From assembly GCA_964059195.1 (NCBI GenBank), contig CAXKWD010000005.1, forward strand, positions 141,881,686 to 141,945,685: a DNA stretch of 64,000 nt, given 5' to 3'. Numbering within the stretch: position 1 is the first letter of the stretch; every line of letters begins with the position of its first letter. Below are positions 22,687 through 34,149 of this stretch, piece after piece. This DNA comes from Ectobius pallidus. Taxonomy: Eukaryota > Arthropoda > Insecta > Blattodea > Ectobiidae. Both the position numbers and the translations under genes were made by a program. The notes under the pieces are model-generated. The model was not told the DNA's origin. It worked only from the letters and a program-made list of their open reading frames with translations, and did no database searches.

Positions 22687-23384
22687 TGCTTTCTTGTTTT
22701 GGCTTGCATGCGTGAATGGCTGAATTCATCTTGCTGCCGGGTTGTTTGCTTAAGTGACAAGGAGAATTAGAGAGGGTAAGTTAAGATTTTTTGTCCCGAT
22801 TTTTTTATTACTGATAATGTTGTACTTACCGAGTTTCGAATTCACAAAATGGTATTGCCGTGCTTTGATTTTGACGTCTGCATGGCTCGAGGTTATGTTA
22901 AAAGGTAGGCGGGTCCTATGGTGCCGCTTCATTAATTTGTTAACGACCGTTGTGTACTTTTGATTAGGTCTGTGTCTGTCGCCAGAAGCTTTATTCGCAT
23001 GAGTTCTTTTATACTTGCCTGTAGATCTAAGAGATATGGGACTGCCTCATGTACGGTGTGCATACAAATGCCGTGGGCTGGAATTGAACCCATGAATTTA
23101 CCCTGAAACAGAAAGCATGTGTGAGATAACCTAGAAATGGCAGTCTGTGAATAGAAAATGACTGCTGGAAGGTGAGAATGAAATGCTTGAGTATTTCTCA
23201 TAACAGCATGGACATATTTTTCTTTATTTGGCACAAGATAGCCTTTAGATCATGCACTAGTGAAGCTCCACCCACTGTTACCTGCCGGCTCACTTCCCCT
23301 CCTACCCCCGGCTTCCGAGCCTATCGTGCGCTGCTGCCTACTTCCCCTATCCCAGCTGTGAACTTGCTCAATGCAGCTCACTAT

Positions 23385-23901
23385 AGGTTTGTTCGCAAAG
23401 CAGTCAGAAACCAGGAACATATCGTTCGCGCATGCGCTCTTTCTCCACACGCGTTCGCAAAGCGAGAATCCGTGATTCTGATTTCAATCTTCTGTTCGCA
23501 AAGCTCTCACGGACAGTTTCTGTACTATAAGAAAAGTTTGCAGGCTCTAGCATGAATTGTTATCAGGGACATGCGCAGTAACCTATTTTCACGCGCCTGA
23601 CTCCTCCCTCCTATAACATTGCGCCAGATTTATAAACATAGGCTACTTATATGTATGAATAATGGAAGATAATTAAAAGTTTCCCAAAATATAGATTATA
23701 TTGTCGATGTATATTGCATTTATAACATGTCAAAAGGAAATATATATTTTATTTATATATCATATCGATTAAACGCAGAAACTATCGATTCCAAATTCTT
23801 GTAACCATTCGCAAAGTGCAAATCACGGGTAAGTTACAGACTGGACATGCGCAGTACAACAAATTCTCAAGCGGTCACGGATTTGCTTTGCGAACAAACC
23901 T
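23385..23901. mobile_element. 517-bp DNA element with TTCGCAAAGY subterminal repeats
   Basis: The termini AGGTTTGTTCGCAAAGC and its exact complement are flanked by TAT on both sides (23382-23384, 23902-23904). The motif TTCGCAAAGY recurs inside near 23392, 23453, 23504, 23809 and, inverted, 23886, often followed by an 'aatccgtga'-like word. ACATGCGCAGTA occurs at both ends (near 23569 and 23847). Repeated subterminal motifs of this kind are known transposase-binding sites in several DNA-transposon superfamilies, but I cannot place this one. No transposase is encoded. Confidence 0.75.
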
Positions 23902-24889
23902 TATGTACGCACAAAATCACAGTGTTACAAAAATGACCGTTGCTGCATTTGCATATGGCAGTCAGGGCCGTAGCAAGGTCCTTCTGCGCCCTTGGCGAGT
24001 TTGACAAATCTGCGCCCTCCAAATGAACATTTTTTTAAATTTCTGTAAAACTGATTTTCTTAAATTCGCTTGCAGGAGGATTTTTTTGGTCCCATTTCTT
24101 TAAAAAACCACTGCCTAATAGATCAAAACTAATAATGTAGACTAAGCTATGATGGTCATGGTAGTTTTAGTTGGCACATTTTTATGAGGCACTCAGTATA
24201 CAAGTGGTGTAAGTCAACAGAAAAACTGGGGGAGAGATATTTGGCATCAAAGAAAGCTCATCGAAATGATTGCCCTAATTTGGTAAGTTTTTACTTATAA
24301 GCAACGTTTGAAGATGAATATTTTGATTTTTATTATATAATAATGATGCTTCGCGCAATGTTTTCCTGATTAATTTAATCAAATTCCTATATTAGTTTGC
24401 TGTGTTCTGAAAGAAGTATACAGCGTTATCTTTGCAAATAATGATGATGACTAGGTGAGGGGACTATCAACATTGAAAAATTCTTTAACTTACAAAAGAG
24501 AACCACGTTGTTGCTGGGCATTTCTAAGGAGACTATGCATAAACATTTTTTATTTAATTGCTGATAATTTTTTGTTGTTGTTGTAAATTTGAGATATGCA
24601 ATGAATGTAACATAAAAACTATTGTGTGATCTTTTATAAATATGTCATTGGTACTGTTTAAATAAATTAGACATTGTAGTGAAAAATTGCTTGAGAAGTT
24701 TCATTTTGAAATAAGCTAATTTCATATTAAATTTTAAATAACTATAAAACGGTAATAAACCGACAGCATTGAAACTTCTTCACAACATTATTAAACAATG
24801 AGTAGGCCTGTGTGTGTAAAAAAAACTAGTTTTAGCTTTAAAACTGTAGAAAGTATAAGTTTCACCCTCCACTACCATTATTGATAAGT

Positions 24890-25330
24890 AGAGCCCGGAT
24901 TCTTAAGCAAAGTGAAAACTTATTTCCACACTCCTTAACATAAGCAGAATCGTCATATTTCATAAGACACTTCTTAACAAACAATTTTAACTTCATTTGA
25001 TAGTGCTTATTTTGCTTAATTTGAGAGAAAAACTATTTCACTTGCTTATTTTATGATTTTGGATTAAAATAGCATATTTTCCTCAAGACTGTCATATTAA
25101 AAGTGCTTATTTCACTCCTAGATGCTGTTATCACAGGTTTCCTGTCTTTTGTCGGCTAACAGAATTACTGAAATATCCGGGTTATAAAACACTCAGATTG
25201 CGAGAAAGCAATCCGATGAAGAAACAGATACTGAAGAGGATTTTATCAGAGATGAACTGTTGCTTTTCACATGCGCATGTGGCATCCTGCGACATTGAAA
25301 GAACATTTTTGCTTTCCACCTAGAGTGCAG
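24890..25330 (+). mobile_element. hAT remnant
   Basis: It opens with TAGAGCCCGGATTCTTAAG, similar to the terminus of the hAT at 13857, with repeated 'TGCTTATTT' subterminal words. Near 25268-25310 one frame reads HAHVASCDIERTF, resembling the C-terminal dimerisation region of hAT transposases. No right terminus was found and the frames are broken. Confidence 0.45.
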
Positions 25331-25405
25331 AGAAGTAGAACTACAAATTAAACACCCACAGAACAGAACGAAATAAACAAAACATATAAAGAACATTCAG
25401 CAATC

Positions 25406-26116
25406 TTGGTCAAATCTAAACTAATGAAACGTGAGTTCAGTAATGTTTCTACAACTTACCATGATAAGTTTCTTATGATTTGGAGAAAGAAAGAATTGCC
25501 AAAGGAATGTAAAGAATCTATTATTATACCGATCCGCAAAAAGGGAGATATCGCCGAAGGTAATAATTTCTCTCTTATCAACATATACAGAAATCTGTCT
25601 AGTATACTTCTGTAAGATTAACCCCATACGTGGACGAAATCATTGGAGATCTCCAATGTGGATTTAGGCGAAATAGATCAACCATTGATCAAATATTTTG
25701 TATTTGCCAAATCTTTGAGAAAAAGTGGGAATATAATAAGTCTGTTTACTAACTATACATCGATTTTAAAAAAGCATATGATTCCGTTAGGTGAGACAAA
25801 TTGTACAATATCCTCATAAGAAGTTAGTTAGGCTGATCAAAATGTGTCTGAATGAAACCTATAGCAGAGTCAGGGTAGGGAAATTTATATCAGATACATT
25901 TGCCATTAGAAGCGGCTTGAAGCTAGGAGATGGACTATTGCCTTTACTTTTTAATTTCGCTTTGGAATATGCCATTAGGAAAGTTCTGGAAAACAAGGTA
26001 GGCCTAGAATTAAGTGGCAGTCACCCGATTTTAGCTTATGCCGATAACATAAACACAGTCGAGAGAAATGCAGAAAGTCTTTTCGATGCCTGCAGGAATG
26101 TTGGATTGGAAATTAA
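25406..26116 (+). pseudogene. LINE reverse transcriptase, first part
   Basis: Broken frames give RT motifs in order: CKESIIIPIRKKGD, IIGDLQCGFRRNRSTIDQIF, YIDFKKAYDSV, KLVRLIKMCLNETYSRVRVG and a LLPLLFNFALEYAIR block, then AYADNIN, then ACRNVGLEIN. The catalytic YADD box reads YADN, so the second metal-binding aspartate is lost. Frameshifts and stops confirm it is dead. The reading continues at 27386 after a Helitron insertion. Confidence 0.85.
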
Positions 26117-26762
26117 TCTATATTAATAAAAGGAAGTGTCTGTCCTCCGTCTGTCTGTCTGTCCGCGATGCCCAGCGAAATCTACTCAACGCAGAGATCT
26201 GAAATTTTATACATAGGCGGACTAAAGGGCCAGAATGTGCACCTCAAAGCCGGAATTTTAATTTTCGCTTTCGTTCGTGAGTTATGAGTGAAAAACGGGC
26301 AGAAAACTTGTATTTTTTGCGATTTCGAAGCATCAGTTTCAGTAATATATTTCAATGTTAAATCAATTACAGCTGGCTTTGGCTATTTTTGTCATCATAC
26401 CTCATAGCCTACCTTGGAAATAAAAGCATCGCGATCGCTTGATTTTGTAAGTCCATCGTGGACGATTCATTTGTTTAGAGTGTCAAGGCCCGCAGATATA
26501 TGAAATTTTCAACCTACACGTAAGAAGGATATCAACATAGGCTTAATTATGGTCAAACATTGTTCGATTTGAACGAAACTCACTATACAGGGGTTTCTTG
26601 AGCCAAGGAACTGGAACCTGAGGTCGCTTTTTCTATCAGGGGACGCTACCTAATCGTGGAATACACTCCACGTGATTTAGGTGTTAATAAATATAATGAT
26701 TTAACTATTATGCACTTAAGTTTTGAAATAATTATCGCGGGGGAAGCCGCGGGCACATGTTA
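26117..26762 (+). mobile_element. Non-autonomous Helitron, copy 1
   Basis: Starts TCTATATTAATAAAAGG at 26117, with (TGTC)n near the 5' end and then CCGCGATGCCCAGCGAAATC. Ends with the hairpin CGCGGGGGAAGCCGCGG and a decayed terminus CATGTTA where copy 2 has CATGCTAG. No terminal inverted repeat and no coding potential, as expected for short rolling-circle elements. It abuts copy 2 directly. Confidence 0.8.
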
Positions 26763-27385
26763 TCTTATAATAATAAAAGGACGTGTTTGTCTGTCTGTCC
26801 GCGATGCCCAGCGAAATCTACTGAACGCAGAGATCTGAAATTTTAAACATAGATGGACTGAAAGGTGGGAGAATGTACCTCGAAGCCGGATTTTTAATTT
26901 TAGCTTTCGTTCGCGAGTTATGAGTGAAAAACTGGCAGAAAACATGATTTTAGCGCTGTCGAAGCATCAGATTTCAGTAATACATTTCAATGTCAAATCA
27001 ATTGCATTTGGCTTTGGCTATTTTTGTCATACCGTGGAAATAAAAGCATCGCGATCGCTTGAATGTTGTAAGCCCACGCTGGTGCATTTGTTTAGAATGT
27101 CAAGGCCCGTAGACATACGAAATCTTCAACCTACACGGAAGAGGGATAATCAACATAGACCTAAATATGATTAAACATTGTTCGATTTGGACGTAACTCA
27201 CTATACAGGGATTTTCTGGGTCAAGGAACTCGAATCTGAGATTGCTTTTGCCAGGCGACGCTATCTAATCGTGGTAAGTAGTCCACGTGGATTAGGTGTT
27301 AATAAATATAATGTTTTAACTATTATGCTCTTAATTTTTTATTTTTGAAATAATTATCGCGGGCGAAGCCGCGGGCACATGCTAG
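26763..27385 (+). mobile_element. Non-autonomous Helitron, copy 2
   Basis: Head-to-tail with copy 1, to which it is clearly similar throughout. Starts TCTTATAATAATAAAAGG and ends with the 3' hairpin CGCGGGCGAAGCCGCGG and canonical CTAG at 27382-27385, followed by host T. The outer ends of the pair interrupt the LINE precisely between A and T, the known Helitron target. Confidence 0.85.
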
Positions 27386-28080
27386 TACAGAATAAACTAA
27401 AAATATGATCATGAAACATCAAAATATTGGAATAGCCGGTAAATCGTTCGAACAAGTGGACAAATTCAAATATCTGGGAGCAATAATTACAGATACTAAT
27501 AATATTAAGGTACAAGTCAAGTGTCGACTAAAATCAGGAAATGCTTGTTTTTCTAAAAATAAAAATTTATAAGACAATTATCCTGCCGATTGTAAAATAT
27601 GGATGTGAGACATGATTGGGAAGAACTTAATCTGAGAGTGTTCGAAAACAGGGTGCTTAGGAAAGTATTTGGGCTTAAGAGAGATGAAAGTGGGGACTGG
27701 GGAAAACTGCATAACGATGAGCTTCATGACCTTTACTGTTCACTGGATATAGTAAGGGTAATTAAATCAGGGAGGATGAAATATACTGGACATGTTGTGC
27801 ACATGGGGTGGGAAAGATATACCTCAAAAGTATTGGGTGGGAGACCTGAAGGGAAACGACCACTTGAAAGACATAGACGTAGGTGGGAGGAGAGTATTAG
27901 GATAGATTAAGGGAAGTAGGATTTGCGAGGCATAGTTGGATGTAGTTAGAACTGAATAGGGTTGAATGGCAGGCTCAGGTAAGCGTGCAATAGATCTTCG
28001 GGTTCCATAAAATAAATAATATTTCTTTAGCTTGCAAAGGAATTTTCTATTGCCATTGAGTAAGTAAGTACCGGTACCAT
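27386..28080 (+). pseudogene. LINE reverse transcriptase, second part and 3' tail
   Basis: It resumes exactly where the first part stops: the codons after GLEIN continue into KFKYLGAIITDTNN, then SGNACF, ENRVLRKVFGLKRDE, KLHNDELHDLYCSLDIV and RPLERHRRRWEE. The 3' end carries the family tail ttctattgcca plus taagtaagta. The same family is found at 145-705 and 41794-42009 (both minus). Confidence 0.85.
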
Positions 28081-28255
28081 GGTAATTTAAAGTTATTTAA
28101 AAGACAGCTCCCAATTCCCCCTTTTGATGGGTGCCTTGTTACTTGCGAAGAAAGATATATCAGTATTAATGAGGTATGGGCTTATGTTTGAATTCTATTT
28201 GGTGTTAGTATGCAAAAATTATAATGAGATGGATTCTGACACAAAATTCACCTAC

Positions 28256-28362
28256 TGACTGTACTGCAGTTTTGAGGGGTATCACCAATTCATCCTTAGC
28301 GAAACTACAATATCGAGGGATAGCCTATCACCAATTCATCCTCAGATGTACTCAAAACTGCA
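28256..28362. repeat. Small inverted repeat
   Basis: ACTGCAGTTTTGAG and its complement, about 70 bp apart, enclosing two direct copies of CACCAATTCATCCT. Origin unknown. Confidence 0.5.
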
Positions 28363-28399
28363 GTCCAGGTCAGTATAAATTTAGGCGAAGTTTGTGTGT

Positions 28400-30740
28400 C
28401 GGTATTCATTTCATTGATACTTCTGCACACTGCTTTTTTTTTCCCCCCTAGAAAAAAGTTTGCCTGTACCCTATCGTTGACAAGATCCTTATATTGATAT
28501 TAACTTCTTTCTAATGCGTTCATCAATAGGGGAAACAATTAAATCTGATTAGAAGAATATTTAACATGACTTGGGTAACTTTATTAAGAAGCGCAATTTT
28601 GTATCACTTCATTTCATTATTTGGGTATTGGTATTCCCAATTTTAAAAAAGGAATTAGTTAAGCAACACATATTATAGAGCTCGCCCTCAAACTGAAGGC
28701 ATGGACTACTCACAGACAGAGGTGGCAGGAATTCAAATGTAAGCGAAAAGTGCTGAGTTAAAAACATTGACGGTATCACTGCTAGTATCCACTTGGTTAA
28801 TTAAAGCTCATGGAGCTGTGGACTATATTTTCACTGTAGACATTAGCACTCCATGCATGCGCACTGCCAATGGCATGTTCAAATTTTAACGATCGCGAAG
28901 CTTTCAGATTCCAGGCGATCCTTGTACAATGGGTGATTAACTCGCTGCTGTTTCAGTCTTCACGTGTCCTTCCCAGCTCTTCATGTTGGTTGCTTGGTGT
29001 CTTCCTTTCAAAAACCAGGAATTCACATGATGGTAAAGACCGATAAACAGTGTACGGGCAGAGGGAGACCAACCAGTTTAACAAACACAATGTCAATACC
29101 GAAAGCACAAAAAAAATTTAAATTAAATTTTGACCAAACCGATGTGCTATCAGGATAAACTTTTCACATAGATACTCCCTGGGTGGAAATTTCAGACCTC
29201 TAAGTCAAAGGAGTTTGATTAGAAACACACATTTTAGGGTCCTTTTAATAAATGGTATAGTTTAGATACATTAATATTAATATTAATTATTATTAATACA
29301 TCAAAAGATTACCCGAATGAGCAAGTGCTCGTATTACTTATAGACGTTTTGTAGATAGCTACATAACAAAATATAAATCTTTAGATGATTATAATATGAA
29401 TAGCAATACAATTTAGAATGTAAATAAATCATTAAATTAAATTATTCTTTTAAAAAATAAAAAATAAGCCTAACTCTTATCTATTGCATATTCATTTTGT
29501 AGGCCTACATTACTACAAAACCGAATATATACCGGTAGGCCTAAGCGTTAACAAATCATAATTTATGAACAGGACATCTGAATAACACTTTACATAACCC
29601 ATAAATAAATATAAATAATGAACCGTGATTCGGTTTGCATATTACGGGCAGTTTTTGAAAGAAGAGATATAAGTGGAAGGATGTTATGGTTTCTTTTATA
29701 TTTAAATAACTAGTAATATTGTATCCTGACGTAGACATTCTTACTTTTCATAAATCTTTGTTTGGGAAAAGATAATTGGGCTATCTCATTAAGAAAATAA
29801 ATGTAATAGAAAACGGACATAATCAAAAAAACAGATTTACAGAACATCATGAAATGGTAAAGTGGTCAGTGTCCCCTTTTGACCAATCTGATCAGTCAGG
29901 AGAAAATTATTATTAGGAACCTGATTTTTTGTTGAAATAAAAAGACTGTTTTCGGTGTTAACTTCCTTCTATTTCAGTGGATATTTCATGAAGTAAGTTG
30001 TTTTGACTTCTACATTTGACATTGAAAAGTTAATTCTTTTATTTACATTAATACTTAAATATAGCAGTGAGAAATACAAACAAAATTATAAGACATTATT
30101 TGACTAAGAAAATAAATTTTAGTTTGTGGTGTAAGATATAGGCCTAACATAATTATTTACAGTTTGCCTTTTGTAAGAATTTTTAAATTTTTGGGTCATT
30201 ATATCTGTGTTATTTCAGATTTCATTTTGACCTTAGTTCTATTGTATGTATCACTTTGTCCTTTAGCAGCCTCTAACGAGCAAAGTTTTTGTTAATAAAA
30301 TTAGCCATTTGCAAATAGTAGTGGGAACCATATTCCATGAAATATTGTTGTAATCAGTCATAAATATCTGCATTATCTCAGCTGTCATAGAGACAGCATA
30401 AAAGGAGAGCATGTGACTATGATAATGAAGAAGAAATTGCAAAAGCTAACAATTACAATTTTAAAATTTCATGCCGGTATAAATTTTTCAGTATTCGTCC
30501 TAATTTGTGCTTATTTATACATTTGGTGAAGTCCAACAAATCTCGTGATATTTTGTGAATATAATTTGCTTAACAGTGATATTTTAAGCTAAATATAGCT
30601 AAGTAAAGCTTTTTTGTAAAATTTTGCGTTTATCACTGTTACCAATAATTACGGTCCCTACGGACCTATATCGATACTTTGGAATAGATACTGAAATTCA
30701 AAGAGTATGCAGACGTTTTGAACTAATAGATGGCAGTTTT
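28400..30740. other. Intergenic / probable 5' region of LRR gene 1
   Basis: AT-rich DNA with no coding exon seen. A non-coding first exon of the LRR gene at 30751 must lie somewhere upstream, but I cannot place it. Confidence 0.4.
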
Positions 30741-30750
30741 GTGTTACAGG

Positions 30751-32262
30751 ATGACATCCCTGCCTTACCCGTTGGCAACACTGGCTCTAGAGTCGCTAGG
30801 GCAGATGGTGTCGGATCTCTTAGTAAAACTAGCTTTACAGCCGGTTATAGATGAGAAAGCACTAAAACAGCTAGGAGATGTGCTTGAAATGCAGGTACCT
30901 TCAAGTCTAGCAAATGAGGTGACAGATAAGCTATTGTCATGTATCCTGAACACACTGGATGAAATAATCTTGGACGGTTATTTGCAGCGTCATGGGTTCT
31001 GCTCTTACATGCAGCGATGCGAGGAGTTAAGAGTAATGGCCCTCAATGTTGCCTCTTTTACCATTCATCCTGCTGTGACTGTTTTAGACAACTACAGAGA
31101 CTTTGACGGCTTTTCGTCATCAATATATATGCGCAAGTTCTTCTCAGGTTATGTTAATCTATTGCTGATTAAACAGAATAATTTAAAAATCCTCAGACTG
31201 CATGAAATGCAGATAGATAGTGAACTCATATTGAAAGGCCAAGTTGCCCTTCAGAATCTTCATGAATTTTGCTATAATTACTGCAGTGATGAGATTCTGC
31301 TAACTCTAGGTGGAACATGTACTGGGCTTCAAGTTTTGGATGTGCAAATGTCTGAAAAAGTGACTAGTATGAGTGTAGATTCCATTCTGAAGTTTAGACA
31401 GCTGCACACGCTCAAAATAGGCGGTACCAGGATCTCTGCTGAGGGAATGTCACGCATCCTACAAGGGTTTTCTCAGAGCGAAGGCACTTTTACAAAATTA
31501 AACTTGAAAACATTTAAATCCTCATTCACACGTGCACAGATAAGCCTTTTGCCAGAATCATTCTCAAATCTTATCGCTCTGGAAGTTTTCCTGTCTGAGA
31601 AATGCAGTTTGACTCCACTGAGCCAGCTCAAGCATTTAAAAATTCTGGGACTGAGTCGTTATCCATCTCAACTAGGTCCTATCTTCCGTTTCCACCAAGT
31701 AGAAGAACTACTATCTCAGATAGGGGGCCAGCTCATAAAGCTTAAGATTGTGAATTTGTTTGGGACAGATTTAAGAACAATTGGCATGACATGTCCAAAG
31801 ATCGAGAAACTTACACTTACATTCTTAGATAGTAACTTCCTTGGATTCCCAGAAGACCTGACTGTGGCACAGTATATTGAGAAATATCCATTACCGGAAT
31901 TCTCTTGCATCCGTTGTTGTGATTTGAGAGTAAGAAACTGTAATCTCATTGAATACTTAATGTTAAGAATGAGAGGATTAAAACATTTGAGGCTCTGGTG
32001 GCTGTATGGTGTACCAGATTCTCTCCTTAAGAAACTTACCACTGGTCTGCAAGAGGGTAGTCTTGAAATGCTTGAGATCAGACAAAATGTGATCAGAGTA
32101 TTCGGTGCACAAACTGTCCTCACTGATGGAAATAATATAAGAAGGATGCTGGAAACAAAGAAACTGGAAGAAATTGTGACAAATGTGTTCAGAGGGCCTG
32201 GCTCCAAGTATGATGCTGATAACTTTGTGCCTTATTCTGCCATGCAGAGTGTTAATAATTAA
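30751..32262 (+). CDS. Leucine-rich-repeat protein, LRR gene 1
   Basis: A 503-residue protein with all coding sequence in one exon. I start at MTSLPYPLATLAL (30751), 1 nt after the acceptor tttgtgttacag, and not at the in-frame ATG 21 nt upstream that lies inside the intron. An N-terminal helical segment (about 1-90, with SSLANEVTDKLLSCIL) precedes irregular LRRs from about 145: LKILRLHEM, LQVLDVQMSEKV, LHTLKIGGTRIS, LKHLKILGLSRY, LKHLRLWWLYG. No signal peptide or membrane segment, so probably intracellular. The N-terminal block is reminiscent of the degenerate F-box or VHL-box preceding LRRs in ubiquitin-ligase adaptors; that is a guess. Paralogue: 44650-46014. Confidence 0.85.
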   Translation: MTSLPYPLATLALESLGQMVSDLLVKLALQPVIDEKALKQLGDVLEMQVPSSLANEVTDKLLSCILNTLDEIILDGYLQRHGFCSYMQRCEELRVMALNVASFTIHPAVTVLDNYRDFDGFSSSIYMRKFFSGYVNLLLIKQNNLKILRLHEMQIDSELILKGQVALQNLHEFCYNYCSDEILLTLGGTCTGLQVLDVQMSEKVTSMSVDSILKFRQLHTLKIGGTRISAEGMSRILQGFSQSEGTFTKLNLKTFKSSFTRAQISLLPESFSNLIALEVFLSEKCSLTPLSQLKHLKILGLSRYPSQLGPIFRFHQVEELLSQIGGQLIKLKIVNLFGTDLRTIGMTCPKIEKLTLTFLDSNFLGFPEDLTVAQYIEKYPLPEFSCIRCCDLRVRNCNLIEYLMLRMRGLKHLRLWWLYGVPDSLLKKLTTGLQEGSLEMLEIRQNVIRVFGAQTVLTDGNNIRRMLETKKLEEIVTNVFRGPGSKYDADNFVPYSAMQSVNN

Positions 32263-32607
32263 TAGGAATACACCTTGGCACAGTTGATTGAAACTGCAGG
32301 TTATCAATTCACATGTGCATGTGTAAAGTCAGTTAAGTCATAACTGAGAAAAAAAAATTTGAAAGCTTGCAAAACCAGATTAAATCCTACAGGGAAATTA
32401 CAAAATTTTTTCGTTATATACATATTAAGTGTGATGTATATCCAGAAGGATTTTACACATTTTTCAATTTGGACATTTCGTTCAATGTTTGTAATAGAAA
32501 TTAATGAATTTCTTCATTAAATTGCTTGACTTAGGCCTATCCTATTTCACATGAACAGAGTTTTAACAATCTGTTTTGCACAATATTGTTCTATGATACT
32601 ACTAGAA

Positions 32608-32613
32608 AATAAA
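32608..32613 (+). promoter_or_regulatory. Candidate poly(A) signal of LRR gene 1
   Basis: AATAAA about 345 nt past the stop. An ATTAAA near 32376 is a closer alternative. Confidence 0.4.
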
Positions 32614-32619
32614 AGTAGT

Positions 32620-33980
32620 CATAAAGCATTAAAATCCATCCTGCTATATCCTCTCATAAATCTCAGAATGTTTGTATTTTATTTAACTACAGCATTAACG
32701 TAAATATAATAGTTTATTTTAATGACTTACATTTTTATGGAAGTGTAAAATTGGACAAGTCATAGAAATTTTGACTTGACCTTCTTTAAGCCGGCCATTT
32801 AAGGTCGTTCCATCATGCCAAACGGAATGCAGTCACTCCAAAGACGTATCGTGAATGTGAAAAATTGTTTAGGTTTAAGTGGAGTGAAGTAGTGTAACAG
32901 ATATCCTACTGGTTGAAATTCCATCACTCTGCTCCATCATGCCATCACTCCACGGCACCGTGAATGGGAAAACCTTCGAGACAAATGGAACGATGGCATG
33001 CTCGTCAATGGCGAATCTATACGTCCAAATGGACCAGTATATGTTGAACCTTCACATCTTCGACTTGTGAATGTGTACTTAAATGACTTCTATCGTAAAT
33101 TGTTCATATCGTATGTTACTAATTGTTTCTACCTCCGATGTTAATCGCAGTATATAATTTACACACTAATAAATTAACAGAATTGTTATATCACACGGAT
33201 ATAACTGATTAGTTCCAGAGTCTCAGCATTTTCAGACTTAAGCAGAAATCCCATGTTCGATTCCTGCACAGGACAAATTTCCTGTAAAAGTTTTATTTTT
33301 ATATTATGTTTCAGTTTGTTATTGACAGGTGACCAATAGATCTGATCTAGTAGGCAGTAACCAGATTACTCTGAATTCATATGGTCTCACCCATATCTAG
33401 TCTGGGGATGATGTACGTTCTTGAGATGAAAATATTAATAGGCCCTATTCTTCGGATGCATTTTCAATCTATGTTTCATATTCCTCCATTTAATGTTTCA
33501 ACAAAAATATAATCAATCAAATTATATAACCAATCCCCTTTGTCAGTAGTTATTAAAATTTGCATTGGGTTCGTTTTGAGAGTTTAATAAAATATTCAGG
33601 CCTAGGTCTATTATATTGCAATAAGAATAATAATTAGAAAGGATCAACACTAATTTAGCACAATATAACACATTTTTGGGGACCAGTTTCCATTTTTGGC
33701 AAAGATATGAATATGTCTGAGCGTTTTGAAAACAAGGAATACTATTGCACACAGAAGCCATCTTCACGGGCATGAAATGGACTGATGGAGTGTCCATGAA
33801 TGACCCTTTATTTTTTAGGTCATCGGAGCTACACCATGCTAGTTCATTTGGAATGACTGAATGGCCGGCTTTTCACACCAAGCTTTTGAATTTCATAAGA
33901 AGTCTGGACATGCACAATTCCATATCTACCTTCAATATAATGAATGATTTAGATAACTACACACAAAGAGCATTTTTAGT
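32620..33980. other. Intergenic, no gene recognised
   Basis: Contains repeated 'ccatcatgcc' and 'gtgaatg' words (32810-33000) suggesting a decayed palindromic repeat, and a weak B-box-like word (GTTCGATTCCTG, near 33254). Nothing else supportable. Confidence 0.35.
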
Positions 33981-33984
33981 TGCA

Positions 33985-34072
33985 TGACAAAACATATACA
34001 ATGCAAATTTGCAAAATGACAAAATGTATACAATGCAAATTTGCAAAATGACAAAACGTATACAATGCAATT
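33985..34072. repeat. Tandem repeat, about 37 bp x 2.4
   Basis: Nearly identical units built from 'atgacaaaa.gtatacaatg' and 'caaatttgcaaa'. Confidence 0.85.
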
Positions 34073-34149
34073 TGGCCAGTCTGTTGACTGAACAGACTTT
34101 ACACAGCCATGCATGAATTAGAAGGTGATTCCATGACTGTTCATTTATA

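Larger units (their letters stand above)
21380..23380. other. Intergenic, no gene recognised
   Basis: Overlapping open frames between 21516 and 22253 show no motif and no splice support. A C-run (22412-22425) and an imperfect inverted repeat (22526-22686) are the only structures seen. Confidence 0.4.
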
